This document shows positions 1 to 7,775 of a stretch of 64,000 bases of DNA, piece by piece. The notes under the pieces are model-generated. The model was not told where the DNA came from. It searched no databases and worked only from the letters and a program-made list of their open reading frames with translations. This stretch comes from Neobacillus mesonae (GTDB lineage Bacteria; Bacillota; Bacilli; Bacillales; Cytobacillaceae). Location of the stretch: positions 1,018,203-1,082,202 of the forward strand of contig NZ_KV440949.1 in assembly GCF_001636315.1 (NCBI RefSeq). The letters run 5' to 3'. The position numbers were made by a program, and so were the translations under genes. Within the stretch, counting starts at the first letter, position 1. Every line of letters starts with the position of its first letter.

Positions 1-306
1 TTTGCCTTTTTCCATTTGCTCAATGTCGATTTCCGGACGATCCACAGGCTCGATACCTGTTTCTTCGATTGCTTCGCCATATGCTTCTGGAAGTAGAACA
101 TCAAGTGCATCTTGATAAAGTGATTCTACACCGAAACGCTTTTCAAACATACCACGAGGCATTTTCCCTTTACGGAAGCCTGGTACATTTACTTGTTTAA
201 CAACTTTTTGGAATGCCGCATCTAAGCCTTTGTTAACTTTTTCAGCGCTAACTTCAACTGTAAGAACGCCGCGGCTTCCTTCTAACTTTTCCCATTTAGC
301 AGTCAT
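1..306 (-). CDS. tig: Trigger factor, N-terminal part (gene runs off the left edge)
   Basis: Ribosome-bound chaperone and peptidyl-prolyl isomerase that meets nascent chains at the exit tunnel. Only the first 102 codons are in the window. They read [10 protein letters not shown] at the start and contain the ribosome-docking signature [17 protein letters not shown] of the trigger factor N-terminal domain. The start ATG (304-306) follows a GGAGGG Shine-Dalgarno. The gene has its own promoter at 435-462 and a leader of about 120 nt. In B. subtilis tig lies next to ysoA, as here. The isomerase and C-terminal domains are outside the window. Confidence 0.95.
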   Translation of the reverse strand, partial: MTAKWEKLEGSRGVLTVEVSAEKVNKGLDAAFQKVVKQVNVPGFRKGKMPRGMFEKRFGVESLYQDALDVLLPEAYGEAIEETGIEPVDRPEIDIEQMEKGK

Positions 307-434
307 ACTTTTTCCCTCCAACATCTATTCTCATTACATTCGTTACGAATTAAGTTCAGGCATATGTCTTGTCCACCAAGTCATGTCCCAATTTTTAATG
401 TAAAATATACTTTTTTACACAATGCAACCCCTAC

Positions 435-462
435 ATTATACCATAGGATTTGTTTCTTTCAA
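435..462 (-). promoter_or_regulatory. SigmaA-type promoter for tig
   Basis: Read on the minus strand, a TTGAAA -35 box and a perfect TATAAT -10 box are separated by 16 bp. They lie between the stop of the TPR gene and tig. The predicted start near 428 gives a leader of roughly 120 nt. Seen directly; activity is inferred. Confidence 0.7.
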
Positions 463-471
463 CAGCCCAGG

Positions 472-1497
472 CTATAGATTCGGGTAAGAAATTTTCTCAA
501 TATGGTCAATTTGACGGATCGCTAGCTCTATTTCTTTAGACTCTACCCCATACTCAATGGCTAATTCAGTGATATCCGATTGCATTCCGTGGTATTCCTC
601 TGCCAATAAATGAACGGCAGCGGCCCAGGCATTAGCGCTTCTAGGCTCCAAGTCCATTGGATAACTAATGAAGAAAATGCGCTCGACTAATGAGGTAATA
701 TTTTCATAGAGGACCGGATTCGAGCTTTCAAATCGTTTTTCTAATGCCGCTTTCACTTCCAGCATTTTCGGCTGCATCCCTACTTCTGGGAGCCCAGCAG
801 GTACGACCGTACTTTCCATTGCAAGTTTTTGGATGATGATTGGGCGATCGATTTCCTGTTCCTTCAACAGGGTTAAAAGAATCGATTTAAGAAATGGATG
901 CCCGGCTTCCGCTTTTAAATATTCTTCTATTTCCTCCAGATAAGGACGAATATTTTTCTCAGCCAGACTTGAAACCAATAACATTTGTTCATTAAGTGTG
1001 CTCAGTGAAAAAAGCTCCAGCTTCTGGTCCTTATCCTCTTCTTCCATTGATCCTGGCATTTCAGGGGGATGATTCAACGCCATTTTACGGCTGAATTGCA
1101 GAATCGTTAAGAAATGATCATACTTCTCGGGCGGTACTTCCTTTTCATCCAGCAGCGCCTCGATGGTAGTGATAATTTCTTGATATTCATGCAGCTGAAT
1201 CAATACCGTCAAATATAAATCAACCATTTGAAAATAGTCGCCGACACCTTTATGAAGCATCTCCTTGGCCAGTACCTTTGCTTTCTGAAAGGCGGAAGCT
1301 TCAAAATAAGCCATGACCAATCCAATTAAAATCTCATCATTATCTGGATCATGCTCCCTGGCCTCTTCCAGAAGGTCGATAGCTTCGGAAAATCTTTTAT
1401 TGTGCAGACTCTCTAAGCCTTTGTCTGTTAACCTTTTTTCAATGCCGGGAAAAAATACTACGTTATCTTTTCTTTTCACACGTTCCCGTTTTTTCAT
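472..1497 (-). CDS. ysoA: TPR-repeat protein, YsoA-like
   Basis: A 341-residue soluble protein with no signal peptide or membrane segment. Residues about 25-115 form tetratricopeptide-like helical pairs (for example KRFSEAIDLLEEAREHDPDN), which usually mediate protein-protein contacts. The rest is acidic and helical, with a Glu/Asp-rich stretch near 150-160. It sits directly upstream of tig, the position of B. subtilis ysoA, whose function is not established. The start ATG is followed by a very basic N-terminus (KKRERVKRK). No operon partner is obvious: tRNA-Arg with its own terminator lies upstream, and the tig promoter begins just before its stop codon. The family assignment is by repeat pattern and position, and the partner is unknown. 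Confidence 0.8.
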   Translation of the reverse strand: MKKRERVKRKDNVVFFPGIEKRLTDKGLESLHNKRFSEAIDLLEEAREHDPDNDEILIGLVMAYFEASAFQKAKVLAKEMLHKGVGDYFQMVDLYLTVLIQLHEYQEIITTIEALLDEKEVPPEKYDHFLTILQFSRKMALNHPPEMPGSMEEEDKDQKLELFSLSTLNEQMLLVSSLAEKNIRPYLEEIEEYLKAEAGHPFLKSILLTLLKEQEIDRPIIIQKLAMESTVVPAGLPEVGMQPKMLEVKAALEKRFESSNPVLYENITSLVERIFFISYPMDLEPRSANAWAAAVHLLAEEYHGMQSDITELAIEYGVESKEIELAIRQIDHIEKISYPNL

Positions 1498-1627
1498 TAC
1501 TAAATCCGCCCTTTGGCATATTTGATGAAATTTAGTTTAGCATTATTAAGGCAAAATGTGAAACAGAGCAATCGATGCGAGTGTTGCTTCCGCGTTGGCA
1601 GCACGCTTCATTGTCACTTTTCCCCAT

Positions 1628-1654
1628 GAAAAAAACTCACCCAAAAGGTGAGTT
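1628..1654 (-). terminator. Intrinsic terminator after tRNA-Arg
   Basis: An 8-bp stem, AACTCACC with GGTGAGTT (1634-1641 and 1647-1654), is followed on the minus strand by a run of T residues. It lies about 20 bp past the tRNA 3' end. Confidence 0.8.
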
Positions 1655-1673
1655 AAATGTCTGGTATGTAGTA

Positions 1674-1750
1674 TGGCGTCCCAGGAGAGATTCGAACTCC
1701 CGACCGTACGCTTAGAAGGCGTATGCTCTATCCGGCTGAGCTACTGGGAC
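1674..1750 (-). tRNA. tRNA-Arg, anticodon TCT
   Basis: A 77-nt cloverleaf with CCA encoded in the DNA. The acceptor stem is GTCCCAG paired with CTGGGAC, the T-loop is GTTCGAATC, and the anticodon loop CTTCTAA carries TCT, which reads AGA/AGG arginine codons. It is a single tRNA with its own promoter and terminator. Confidence 0.97.
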
Positions 1751-1779
1751 ATATTAGTTGTTTAACAAGGACAAGATTT

Positions 1780-1808
1780 ATTATATTATCGTAATACCTA
1801 AAAGTCAA
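1780..1808 (-). promoter_or_regulatory. SigmaA-type promoter for tRNA-Arg
   Basis: On the minus strand TTGACT and a perfect TATAAT are spaced by 17 bp, about 30 bp upstream of the mature tRNA 5' end. Confidence 0.75.
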
Positions 1809-1814
1809 CAGCTT

Positions 1815-1855
1815 TTTTATAATTTTTTTAAAACCATCGGGGGACATTTCCCCCG
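1815..1855 (-). terminator. Terminator after ysnB
   Basis: A GC-rich 6-bp stem (CGGGGG at 1838-1843, CCCCCG at 1850-1855) lies immediately past the ysnB stop. It is followed on the minus strand by a T/A-rich tail. The tail is imperfect, so strength is uncertain. Confidence 0.55.
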
Positions 1856-1861
1856 TTAATT

Positions 1862-2371
1862 TTATAGTGTGAAATCGCTGACTAAGCCGGCGATTTCCCG
1901 TCCGTTTGATTCATAGACTGACATTTTAATTCTATTATCTAATAAATCGAGGATTACATATGTTTTTTCAGAGCGCCCGCGCGGCAGACGAATGCTGCCT
2001 GGATTTACAAATAGAGTTCCGTCTACCACCTCGGCACCTAGAACATGCGAATGCCCAAAGCAAACAATATCTGCACTTACTTCCTGCGCTTTATATTTTA
2101 ATGGCATCAGTGATGATTTCACAGAATAACGATGGCCATGGGTAATAAAGAATTTCTTGCCGGCAACATCGGAGATCAGCTCCTCTGGAAAACTGCCAAA
2201 ATCACAATTTCCCGCCACCGTGAAATATCCTGTTATCGCTTTATTGTCGGGCATTAACTGTGAATCACCGCAGTGGATCATTAAATCCACCTCTTGAAGA
2301 TGCCGTTCTCTTATAAACTCCAGCTCTTTCGTCAAACCATGACTATCGCTGACGATAAGCACCTTGCTCAT
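1862..2371 (-). CDS. ysnB: YfcE/MJ0936-family metallophosphoesterase
   Basis: A 169-residue calcineurin-like phosphoesterase. The metal-binding motifs are in order: SDSHG (about 8-12), HCGDS (33-37), GNCD (54-57), THGH (76-79) and GHSH (106-109). The family hydrolyses phosphodiester bonds in vitro; the natural substrate is not established. The start ATG overlaps the rdgB stop by 4 bp (ATGA), which indicates translational coupling and one rdgB-ysnB transcript, as in B. subtilis ysnA-ysnB. Full length, no odd features. Confidence 0.9.
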   Translation of the reverse strand: MSKVLIVSDSHGLTKELEFIRERHLQEVDLMIHCGDSQLMPDNKAITGYFTVAGNCDFGSFPEELISDVAGKKFFITHGHRYSVKSSLMPLKYKAQEVSADIVCFGHSHVLGAEVVDGTLFVNPGSIRLPRGRSEKTYVILDLLDNRIKMSVYESNGREIAGLVSDFTL

Positions 2372-2979
2372 GACCGCTCAGCTCTTTCCAAAAGCGAATC
2401 CAGCATTTCATCCAGTTTCATTAACGCATTGGCGCGGTGGCTGATTTTATTTTTTTCATCGGAGGAAAGCTCCGCCATCGCAACCCCTTTTTCCGGTACA
2501 AAAAAGACTGGATCATAGCCAAACCCATTGGTCCCTCTTCGTTCCTCGAGGATTCGGCCTTCGCAGGTGCCTGACACCGTGAATGCTTCCTGCCCGGGAA
2601 CGGCGACCGCTAAAGCGCAATAGAATCTTGCCGTTCTTTTTTCTGCAGGGACGCCGGTTAATTCCGATAACACTTTATCAATATTGTTTTCGTCGTTTTT
2701 TGGTTCGCCGGCATAACGGGCGGAATAAATTCCGGGTCTGCCCTCTAAAGCGTCAATCATCAGCCCGGAATCATCGCCAATAACCATTTTATTCAATGCC
2801 TTTGAAACTGCTTCCGCCTTTAAGATAGCATTCTCTTCAAATGTTGTACCTGTTTCCTCCACCTCCGGAAACTCTGGAAAATCAAGCAACGTCTTCACTA
2901 CGATTCCTCGTGGTGAAAAAATATGTTCAAATTCTCTCGCTTTTCCTGGATTCTTTGTAGCAATAATAACTTCTTTCAT
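2368..2979 (-). CDS. rdgB: XTP/dITP diphosphohydrolase (HAM1/RdgB family)
   Basis: A 203-residue house-cleaning enzyme that hydrolyses dITP, XTP and related non-canonical purine triphosphates to the monophosphate and pyrophosphate, keeping them out of DNA and RNA. Family motifs are [12 protein letters not shown] at the N-terminus (TKN binds the triphosphate), [14 protein letters not shown] (about 68-73), and GFGYDPVF plus SHRANA near the C-terminus. It ends in a 4-bp overlap with ysnB. The codons for TVSGT (2566-2580) coincide with the core of the dispersed palindromic repeat in this window. The 790-bp gap upstream, toward rph, is filled by a 52-bp tandem array. Confidence 0.95.
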   Translation of the reverse strand: MKEVIIATKNPGKAREFEHIFSPRGIVVKTLLDFPEFPEVEETGTTFEENAILKAEAVSKALNKMVIGDDSGLMIDALEGRPGIYSARYAGEPKNDENNIDKVLSELTGVPAEKRTARFYCALAVAVPGQEAFTVSGTCEGRILEERRGTNGFGYDPVFFVPEKGVAMAELSSDEKNKISHRANALMKLDEMLDSLLERAERS

Positions 2980-3015
2980 CGTAAACGCCTCTTTTTTTAT
3001 AATTTAAGTAGTTTT

Positions 3016-3740
3016 GGGCACGTAGATCACGTCTACGGGACCGAACCTGCAGTTTTTCTGCTGATTGGGGCACGTAGAGAGCGTCTACGCGACCGAACTG
3101 TCAGTTTTTCAGCTGGTTGGGGCACGTAGAACCCTTCTACGTGACCGAACCGTCTCTATTTCAGCTGATTGGGGCACGTAGAGAGCGTCTTCGTGACCGA
3201 ACCTTCAGTTTTTCAGATGCTTGGGGCACGTAGAACACGTCTTCGTCACCGAACCGTCTCTATTTCAGCTGCTTGGGGCATGTAGAACACCTCTACGTGA
3301 CCGAACTGTCAGTTTTTCAGCTGGTTGGGGCACGTAGAACACCTCTACGTGACCGAACCGTCTCTATTTCAGCTGATTGGGGCACGTAGAGAGCGTCTAC
3401 GTGACCGAACCTTCAGTTTTTCAGATGCTTTGGGCACGTAGAACACGTCTTCGTGACCGAACCGTCTCTATTTCAGCTGATTGGGGCACGTAGAGAGCGT
3501 CTACGTGACCGAACCTTCAGTTTTTCAGATGCTTGGGGAACGTAGAGCACGCCTACGTGACCGAACCTTCAGTTTTTCAGCTGATTGGGGCACGTAGAGC
3601 ACGACTACGTGACCGAACTGTCAGTTTTTCTGCTACTCGGGGCACGTAGAACACGCCTACGTAACCAAACCGTCACTATTTCAGCTGATTGGGGCACGTA
3701 GAACCCGTCTACAGGACCGAATCGTTAATTTGTTTTTTTA
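3016..3740. repeat. 14-copy tandem array, 52-bp period, with internal palindrome
   Basis: Units begin at 3016 and every 52 bp thereafter to 3692, with no change in length. Each unit starts GGGCACGTAGA and holds an inverted repeat CACGTAGA-n5-TCTACGTG with a variable 5-bp centre, then GACCGAAC and a variable linker. Linkers fall into three types: A (TCTCTATTTCAGCTG), B (TTCAGTTTTTCAGATG) and C (GTCAGTTTTTCAGCTG). Units 2-5 and 6-9 share the order C-A-B-A, so a 208-bp block seems to have been duplicated. The array separates rph from rdgB, which are adjacent in B. subtilis. No long reading frame fits it. Function unknown. Confidence 0.95.
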
Positions 3741-3769
3741 TTATATATCTGCAATTCACACAGCCCAGC

Positions 3770-4525
3770 CTATTTCTTCCGGCGGGCCTCAATTTTTTTT
3801 GTAATTTCTTCTCCTAGCGCAGCCTTTTGCTGTTCAAATAGCTCCATAAGCCCTTCCTGCGCGGCATGCAGCAATCCTTGGAGCTGCTCATAGGAAAATG
3901 TTGATTCCTCGCCTGTTCCTTGCAATTCGACAAATTCACCGCCGCCGGTCATAACTACGTTCATATCCACATGTGCTTTTGAATCCTCGGCATAATTAAG
4001 GTCCAGCACCGTTTGATTATCCTTAAGAATTCCGACACTAGTTGCAGCTAAGTAATCGGTGATAGGAAATTTTGCTAATGACCTTTTCTCTGCTAATCCG
4101 TTTAATGCCAGCGTCATAGCGACAAATGCCCCCGTGATCGAAGCCGTTCTTGTGCCGCCGTCTGCCTGAATGACGTCACAGTCGATCCAAACCGTCCGTT
4201 CCCCAATCGCCGTTAGGTCAACAACTGCCCGCAGCGCCCGCCCAATCAAGCGCTGTATTTCCATCGTCCGGCCGGTGACCTTTCCTTTCGACGATTCCCG
4301 AATATTTCTTGTTTCTGTAGCCCGCGGAAGCATCGAATATTCAGCAGTAATCCAGCCCTTTCCTTCCCCTCTCATAAAAGGAGGGACACGGTCCTCGATG
4401 CTGGCGGAACAAATCACTTTTGTATTTCCTACGGATATCAGCACCGAGCCTTCCGGGTGCATTAAATAATTGGTTTCAATATGTATCGGCCTTAATTGCA
4501 GCGGTTCTCTTCCATCAACGCGCAC
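3770..4525 (-). CDS. rph: Ribonuclease PH
   Basis: A phosphorolytic 3'-to-5' exoribonuclease that trims tRNA 3' ends; the family forms hexameric rings. The start was set at GTG 4523-4525, giving a 251-residue protein [14 protein letters not shown]. An AAGGAGG Shine-Dalgarno lies 8 nt upstream, and this matches the family N-terminus; the longer open frame to 4600 would add unrelated residues. Core motifs are [44 protein letters not shown] and [16 protein letters not shown]. The C-terminus is basic. Downstream lies the 52-bp repeat array, which may separate it from rdgB transcription. Confidence 0.95.
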   Translation of the reverse strand: MRVDGREPLQLRPIHIETNYLMHPEGSVLISVGNTKVICSASIEDRVPPFMRGEGKGWITAEYSMLPRATETRNIRESSKGKVTGRTMEIQRLIGRALRAVVDLTAIGERTVWIDCDVIQADGGTRTASITGAFVAMTLALNGLAEKRSLAKFPITDYLAATSVGILKDNQTVLDLNYAEDSKAHVDMNVVMTGGGEFVELQGTGEESTFSYEQLQGLLHAAQEGLMELFEQQKAALGEEITKKIEARRKK

Positions 4526-4632
4526 AACATTTTCCTCCTTAGTTTCAATCACTTTTTTCGATAAATAAGAAAGAGGCGGCCCCAAGCCAACCTCCTTCAT
4601 AGTCCATTATATAGTATATCAAAAATACTTTT

Positions 4633-5673
4633 TTAAAAACTACCTGTATTGACTTTTTCTGGGCGGGTTACCGGCTCAGAAAGCTTCTTTCCTTGGTCGT
4701 TCTTTATTTCAGCCTTCCCTTTAACCTGTACAGCAACTTTTTCAATGCCTTTTTGCTCGGTTAATGTTAACACCAGGGCATCAACCAGGTGTTGGGAAAT
4801 CACTTTTTCCTCGAAGCTGCCATAAACGTTCTCGTCAAAGTTTAATGTTACCTTGCCATCCTCATATTTCGGTTCATCCAGAAGCTTTACATCTGGCGTA
4901 AAATCAGAAACAAGGTTCGATTTTTCATTTGGCCCTTTAATTAATTCATTAACGGCAGCAGCGACCGGATCTTTCTGGTTGTTGCTGACCCTGCGTGTCA
5001 CAGGTACATAGTAATAGGAACCTTCTTCACCGCCGATGAAATAGACAGTAACTGGTTTCGTATTTGTAATATCGATAACATCTGCTACATCAAAATTTAT
5101 GCCTGAGGCCCTGGAGAGATTTTCACTGATTGGTGTTCCTTTGACTGGCATTTCTGTTAGCTCATGGCCGTTCATTTTTAGTTTAACAGCGCTCACATTA
5201 TCAAATTGAGTCAGCGTCCAGGTCACAGACTGGAGAATTCTCATCTCATCTTCTGGCTGGTAGTTCTTAAATTCTTTTGAAAAATTAACTGTTGCCACTC
5301 CGTCTTTTATATCGACAGAAAGGTCCGTCGACTCAGGTAATACCGCTCTAAAACCGTTTGGAAGTTCGTTAGAGACAGGGCCGCCTTCGACTAAATACTG
5401 AAGCGCTTGGGTTGCTACGGATTTCGTTGTTGGAAGGTTTAGTGTCTGCGGTACAACATAGCCGTTTTTATCAATAAGATAAAGTTCTGTTTTAACGCTG
5501 TTTTCTGTTTTTTCCGCCTTGGACTTTTTACTTTCTTTTTGGTCGGCAACGGAGATTGTTTTTGGCGGATCAATTTTTTGTTTTGTTTCACCACCTAAAA
5601 GACCGCACCCAGACAGCATAATGGTTGAAGTAAGTACCGTGTATCCAAGGATTTTCCCCTTATGTTTAAACAT
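4633..5673 (-). CDS. gerM: GerM spore germination/cortex lipoprotein
   Basis: The start was set at ATG 5671-5673, preceded by GGGGGG, giving 346 residues that begin MFKHKGKILGY. A lipoprotein signal follows, with lipobox LSGC (Cys about 23), so the mature protein should be anchored on the outer face of the membrane. A Lys/Glu-rich linker leads to two copies of the GerMN domain (about 70-200 and 205-335). Each has the pattern of alternating strands around VATVNFSKEF and KVTLNFDENV. In B. subtilis GerM is needed for normal sporulation and germination. Its neighbours rph and racE match that chromosome. Confidence 0.92.
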   Translation of the reverse strand: MFKHKGKILGYTVLTSTIMLSGCGLLGGETKQKIDPPKTISVADQKESKKSKAEKTENSVKTELYLIDKNGYVVPQTLNLPTTKSVATQALQYLVEGGPVSNELPNGFRAVLPESTDLSVDIKDGVATVNFSKEFKNYQPEDEMRILQSVTWTLTQFDNVSAVKLKMNGHELTEMPVKGTPISENLSRASGINFDVADVIDITNTKPVTVYFIGGEEGSYYYVPVTRRVSNNQKDPVAAAVNELIKGPNEKSNLVSDFTPDVKLLDEPKYEDGKVTLNFDENVYGSFEEKVISQHLVDALVLTLTEQKGIEKVAVQVKGKAEIKNDQGKKLSEPVTRPEKVNTGSF

Positions 5674-5763
5674 ATTTTTCCCCCCAAAGACAGTTTGTAC
5701 TATCATATATACGAGCCTACGAAAAAATTAGACCGTCTTCGGAAAGAAAAATTGGACAAATTT

Positions 5764-5796
5764 CAAAAAAAGAACCTCCTTTTAAAGGAAGCTCTT
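5764..5796 (-). terminator. Intrinsic terminator after racE
   Basis: AAGAACCTCCTTT (5770-5782) pairs with AAAGGAAGCTCTT (5784-5796) with two G-T pairs and is followed by T residues on the minus strand. The stem overlaps the racE stop codon. Confidence 0.75.
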
Positions 5797-6596
5797 CATA
5801 GTTTAATTTTTTTCACTTGGTTAACCGGGCAGAGTTCTTCGAGCCATTGGGATGCAATTTTTGAAAAAATCCATGTTGAACCAGTTGTATAAAATTCGTG
5901 TACATGCGCTTTTTCACCTGTTGCCAATTGACCATTATATTCTAAGATGGCGCTAACCTCGCGGGCTGTTTCGTCCCCTGAACTAATAACGTTAACATTT
6001 TCACCCATTTCCTTTTTAATCAGCGGTTCAAGTAATGGGTAATGGGTGCAGCCTAATATTAAAGTATCAAGATTTTGATCTAATAATGGTTTTAATGCTT
6101 CACTGACAATTTTCTCCGCAATCGGTCCGCCATATTCACCGCTTTCCACCAGCGGCACAAATTTAGGGCACGCCTGACTCTTAATGAACAGATGGCTGTT
6201 AAGAGACTTCAACGCTTTTTCGTAAGCACCGCTTTTCACGGTTCCTTCCGTACCGACTACACCAACCCGATAATTCCTTGTCCGCTTGACCGCGGCACGG
6301 GCCCCGGGATTAATGACACCCAGGACAGGAATGGGTAGCTCCCGGCGAATTTCATCCAGCGCCGCTGCTGTCGCCGTATTACAGGCAATAACAAGCATTT
6401 TTATATGTTTTTTCAATAAAAAGTTGGTTAATTCCCATGTGAATCTTTTTACTTCTTTAGTTGTTCTTGGACCATACGGGCAGCGAGCCGTATCTCCTAA
6501 GTAAATGATCTTTTCATTCGGAAGCTGCCGCATTATTTCTTTAGCAACTGTTAACCCGCCAACACCTGAATCGATCACACCGATTGCCTGCTTCAA
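5796..6596 (-). CDS. racE: Glutamate racemase
   Basis: Interconverts L- and D-glutamate for peptidoglycan synthesis (and poly-gamma-glutamate where made). The signature [15 protein letters not shown] is at the N-terminus; the two catalytic cysteines are in ACNTAT (Cys72) and GCTHYP (about 183). The frame is open back to an ATG at 6611, but that has no Shine-Dalgarno. The TTG at 6594-6596, with GAGGCGAG upstream, gives [11 protein letters not shown], close to the B. subtilis RacE N-terminus, so it is preferred with moderate confidence. A strong terminator follows. Confidence 0.93.
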   Translation of the reverse strand: MKQAIGVIDSGVGGLTVAKEIMRQLPNEKIIYLGDTARCPYGPRTTKEVKRFTWELTNFLLKKHIKMLVIACNTATAAALDEIRRELPIPVLGVINPGARAAVKRTRNYRVGVVGTEGTVKSGAYEKALKSLNSHLFIKSQACPKFVPLVESGEYGGPIAEKIVSEALKPLLDQNLDTLILGCTHYPLLEPLIKKEMGENVNVISSGDETAREVSAILEYNGQLATGEKAHVHEFYTTGSTWIFSKIASQWLEELCPVNQVKKIKL

Positions 6597-6678
6597 AACA
6601 TCTCGCCTCATTTTTTATTCATAAAATCAACTGTGTCCCATACATTCCCCTATTAAAGGGAATCTAATGAGTTTTGCG

Positions 6679-7128
6679 TTATCGCATTTCCTGGTGCAGT
6701 TTTGCTAGATTATTTTGAAGAAGTTGAATTTCTTCCATTGAGAAGTCTTTTAATACTTCCGTCAAATACGCTTGACGTTTTTTTATCACTTCATCAATGA
6801 TTCGTTTTCCCTCTTCAAGCAAATGAATTTGCACCACACGCCGGTCATGCGGGTCTTTTACCCGTTCAACTAACAGGTTCTTTTCCATACGATCGACAAG
6901 ATCAGTTGTTGTACTGCATGCCAAATACATTTTATTGGAAAGTTCTCCGATTGTCATATCTCCTTCTTCAAAAAGCCACTGCAGGGCTACAAATTGCGGC
7001 GGCGTAATCTTATAATTACTTAGCATTTCCCTGCCTTTTTGCTTGATGATTCCGGATATATAACGCAAATCCTTTTCAATATTCGCAACAATATCCCCGT
7101 TAATTTTCTCAGAATTTTCAACCTTCAT
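6679..7128 (-). CDS. ysmB: MarR-family transcriptional regulator, YsmB-like
   Basis: A 149-residue winged-helix regulator. The recognition region is MTIGELSNKMYLACSTTTDLVDRMEKNLLVERV, followed by the MarR wing signature KDPHDRRVVQIHL. Long helices at both ends would form the dimer. It lies between gerE and racE, the position of B. subtilis ysmB. The Shine-Dalgarno is TAGGAGTG. Its ligand and targets are not known; no obvious palindromic operator was found beside it other than the dispersed 45-bp repeat at 7233-7277. Confidence 0.88.
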   Translation of the reverse strand: MKVENSEKINGDIVANIEKDLRYISGIIKQKGREMLSNYKITPPQFVALQWLFEEGDMTIGELSNKMYLACSTTTDLVDRMEKNLLVERVKDPHDRRVVQIHLLEEGKRIIDEVIKKRQAYLTEVLKDFSMEEIQLLQNNLAKLHQEMR

Positions 7129-7232
7129 TTATTTTACACTCCTAGAATATGCTCTCATCAAAACAAATAAATCTATCAGCTTGTCCTTATTTTCCACTTT
7201 TTCCGCAAAAAATTCAAGCAAAATCATTGAAT

Positions 7233-7277
7233 GGGTGTCAGGCACCATGTGAAATTTTCACATGGTGCCTGACACCC
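7233..7277. repeat. 45-bp perfect palindrome, GGTGTCAGGCACC family, copy 1
   Basis: A 22-bp arm GGGTGTCAGGCACCATGTG... is mirrored exactly around one central base (7255). It lies between gerE and ysmB. It would form a very stable hairpin but has no clear T-run on either side. Related copies are at 18295-18339 and 57073-57121. Confidence 0.95.
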
Positions 7278-7332
7278 AAAATAACATCCTTACAAAGCAG
7301 GAACCGGCATCCATTACGGATGCCGGCCATGT

Positions 7333-7557
7333 TTAAAGTTCTAGCTCTCCCATACGAAGGAGTTCTACAACTGCTTGTGATCGCCCCTTAACACCAAGCT
7401 TTTGCATTGCATTCGAAATATGATTCCGAACCGTTTTCTCGCTTATAAATAATTCACCAGCGATTTCTTTTGTTGTTTTGTCTTGTACTAACAGTTCGAA
7501 TACTTCTCTTTCTCGTTTGGTGAGTAATGGCTTGTGAGTATATTCATTCTCCTTCAA
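7333..7557 (-). CDS. gerE: GerE, late mother-cell sporulation regulator
   Basis: A LuxR-type helix-turn-helix protein that modulates SigmaK-dependent coat genes in the mother cell. The start was set at TTG 7555-7557, which has AGGAGGG 9 nt upstream and gives 74 residues, the same length as B. subtilis GerE. The longer open frame to 7593 has no matching signal. From [10 protein letters not shown] to the C-terminal RMGELEL the protein is nearly all HTH domain ([20 protein letters not shown]). A SigmaK-type promoter lies upstream at 7621-7649. Confidence 0.96.
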   Translation of the reverse strand: MKENEYTHKPLLTKREREVFELLVQDKTTKEIAGELFISEKTVRNHISNAMQKLGVKGRSQAVVELLRMGELEL

Positions 7558-7620
7558 GTATTGTAACCCTCCTTGCCTTCGCCAGTTATGCACCGGGGGT
7601 GGGTATATATTTAGTCACCA

Positions 7621-7649
7621 TATCATATGTATAGTGTGCTTAGGTAGTG
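7621..7649 (-). promoter_or_regulatory. SigmaK-type promoter for gerE
   Basis: On the minus strand CACT is followed after 16 bp by CATATGATA. This fits the published SigmaK pattern mACm-N16/17-CATAnnnTA. In B. subtilis gerE is transcribed by SigmaK. The match is seen; use is inferred. Confidence 0.7.
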
Positions 7650-7697
7650 ACTGTAATTGCTTTATAAATAATGATTTTTAATAAACTAAGAAAGCAA

Positions 7698-7738
7698 TAA
7701 TGAAAAAGAGGTCCCTGCAAAATAACAGGGACCTCTTT
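7698..7738 (-). terminator. Intrinsic terminator after the amylopullulanase gene
   Basis: A perfect 13-bp stem, AAAGAGGTCCCTG (7705-7717) and CAGGGACCTCTTT (7726-7738), is followed by T residues on the minus strand. Confidence 0.9.
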
Positions 7739-7775
7739 AAATTTGAAAATGAATGCTTTCACTTTTAGGGCTTGC

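Noticed and set aside
3016..3740. Reading the 52-bp array as a CRISPR array
   Set aside because: There is no constant repeat separated by unique spacers: the entire unit is repeated and variants recur, and no cas genes are in the window.
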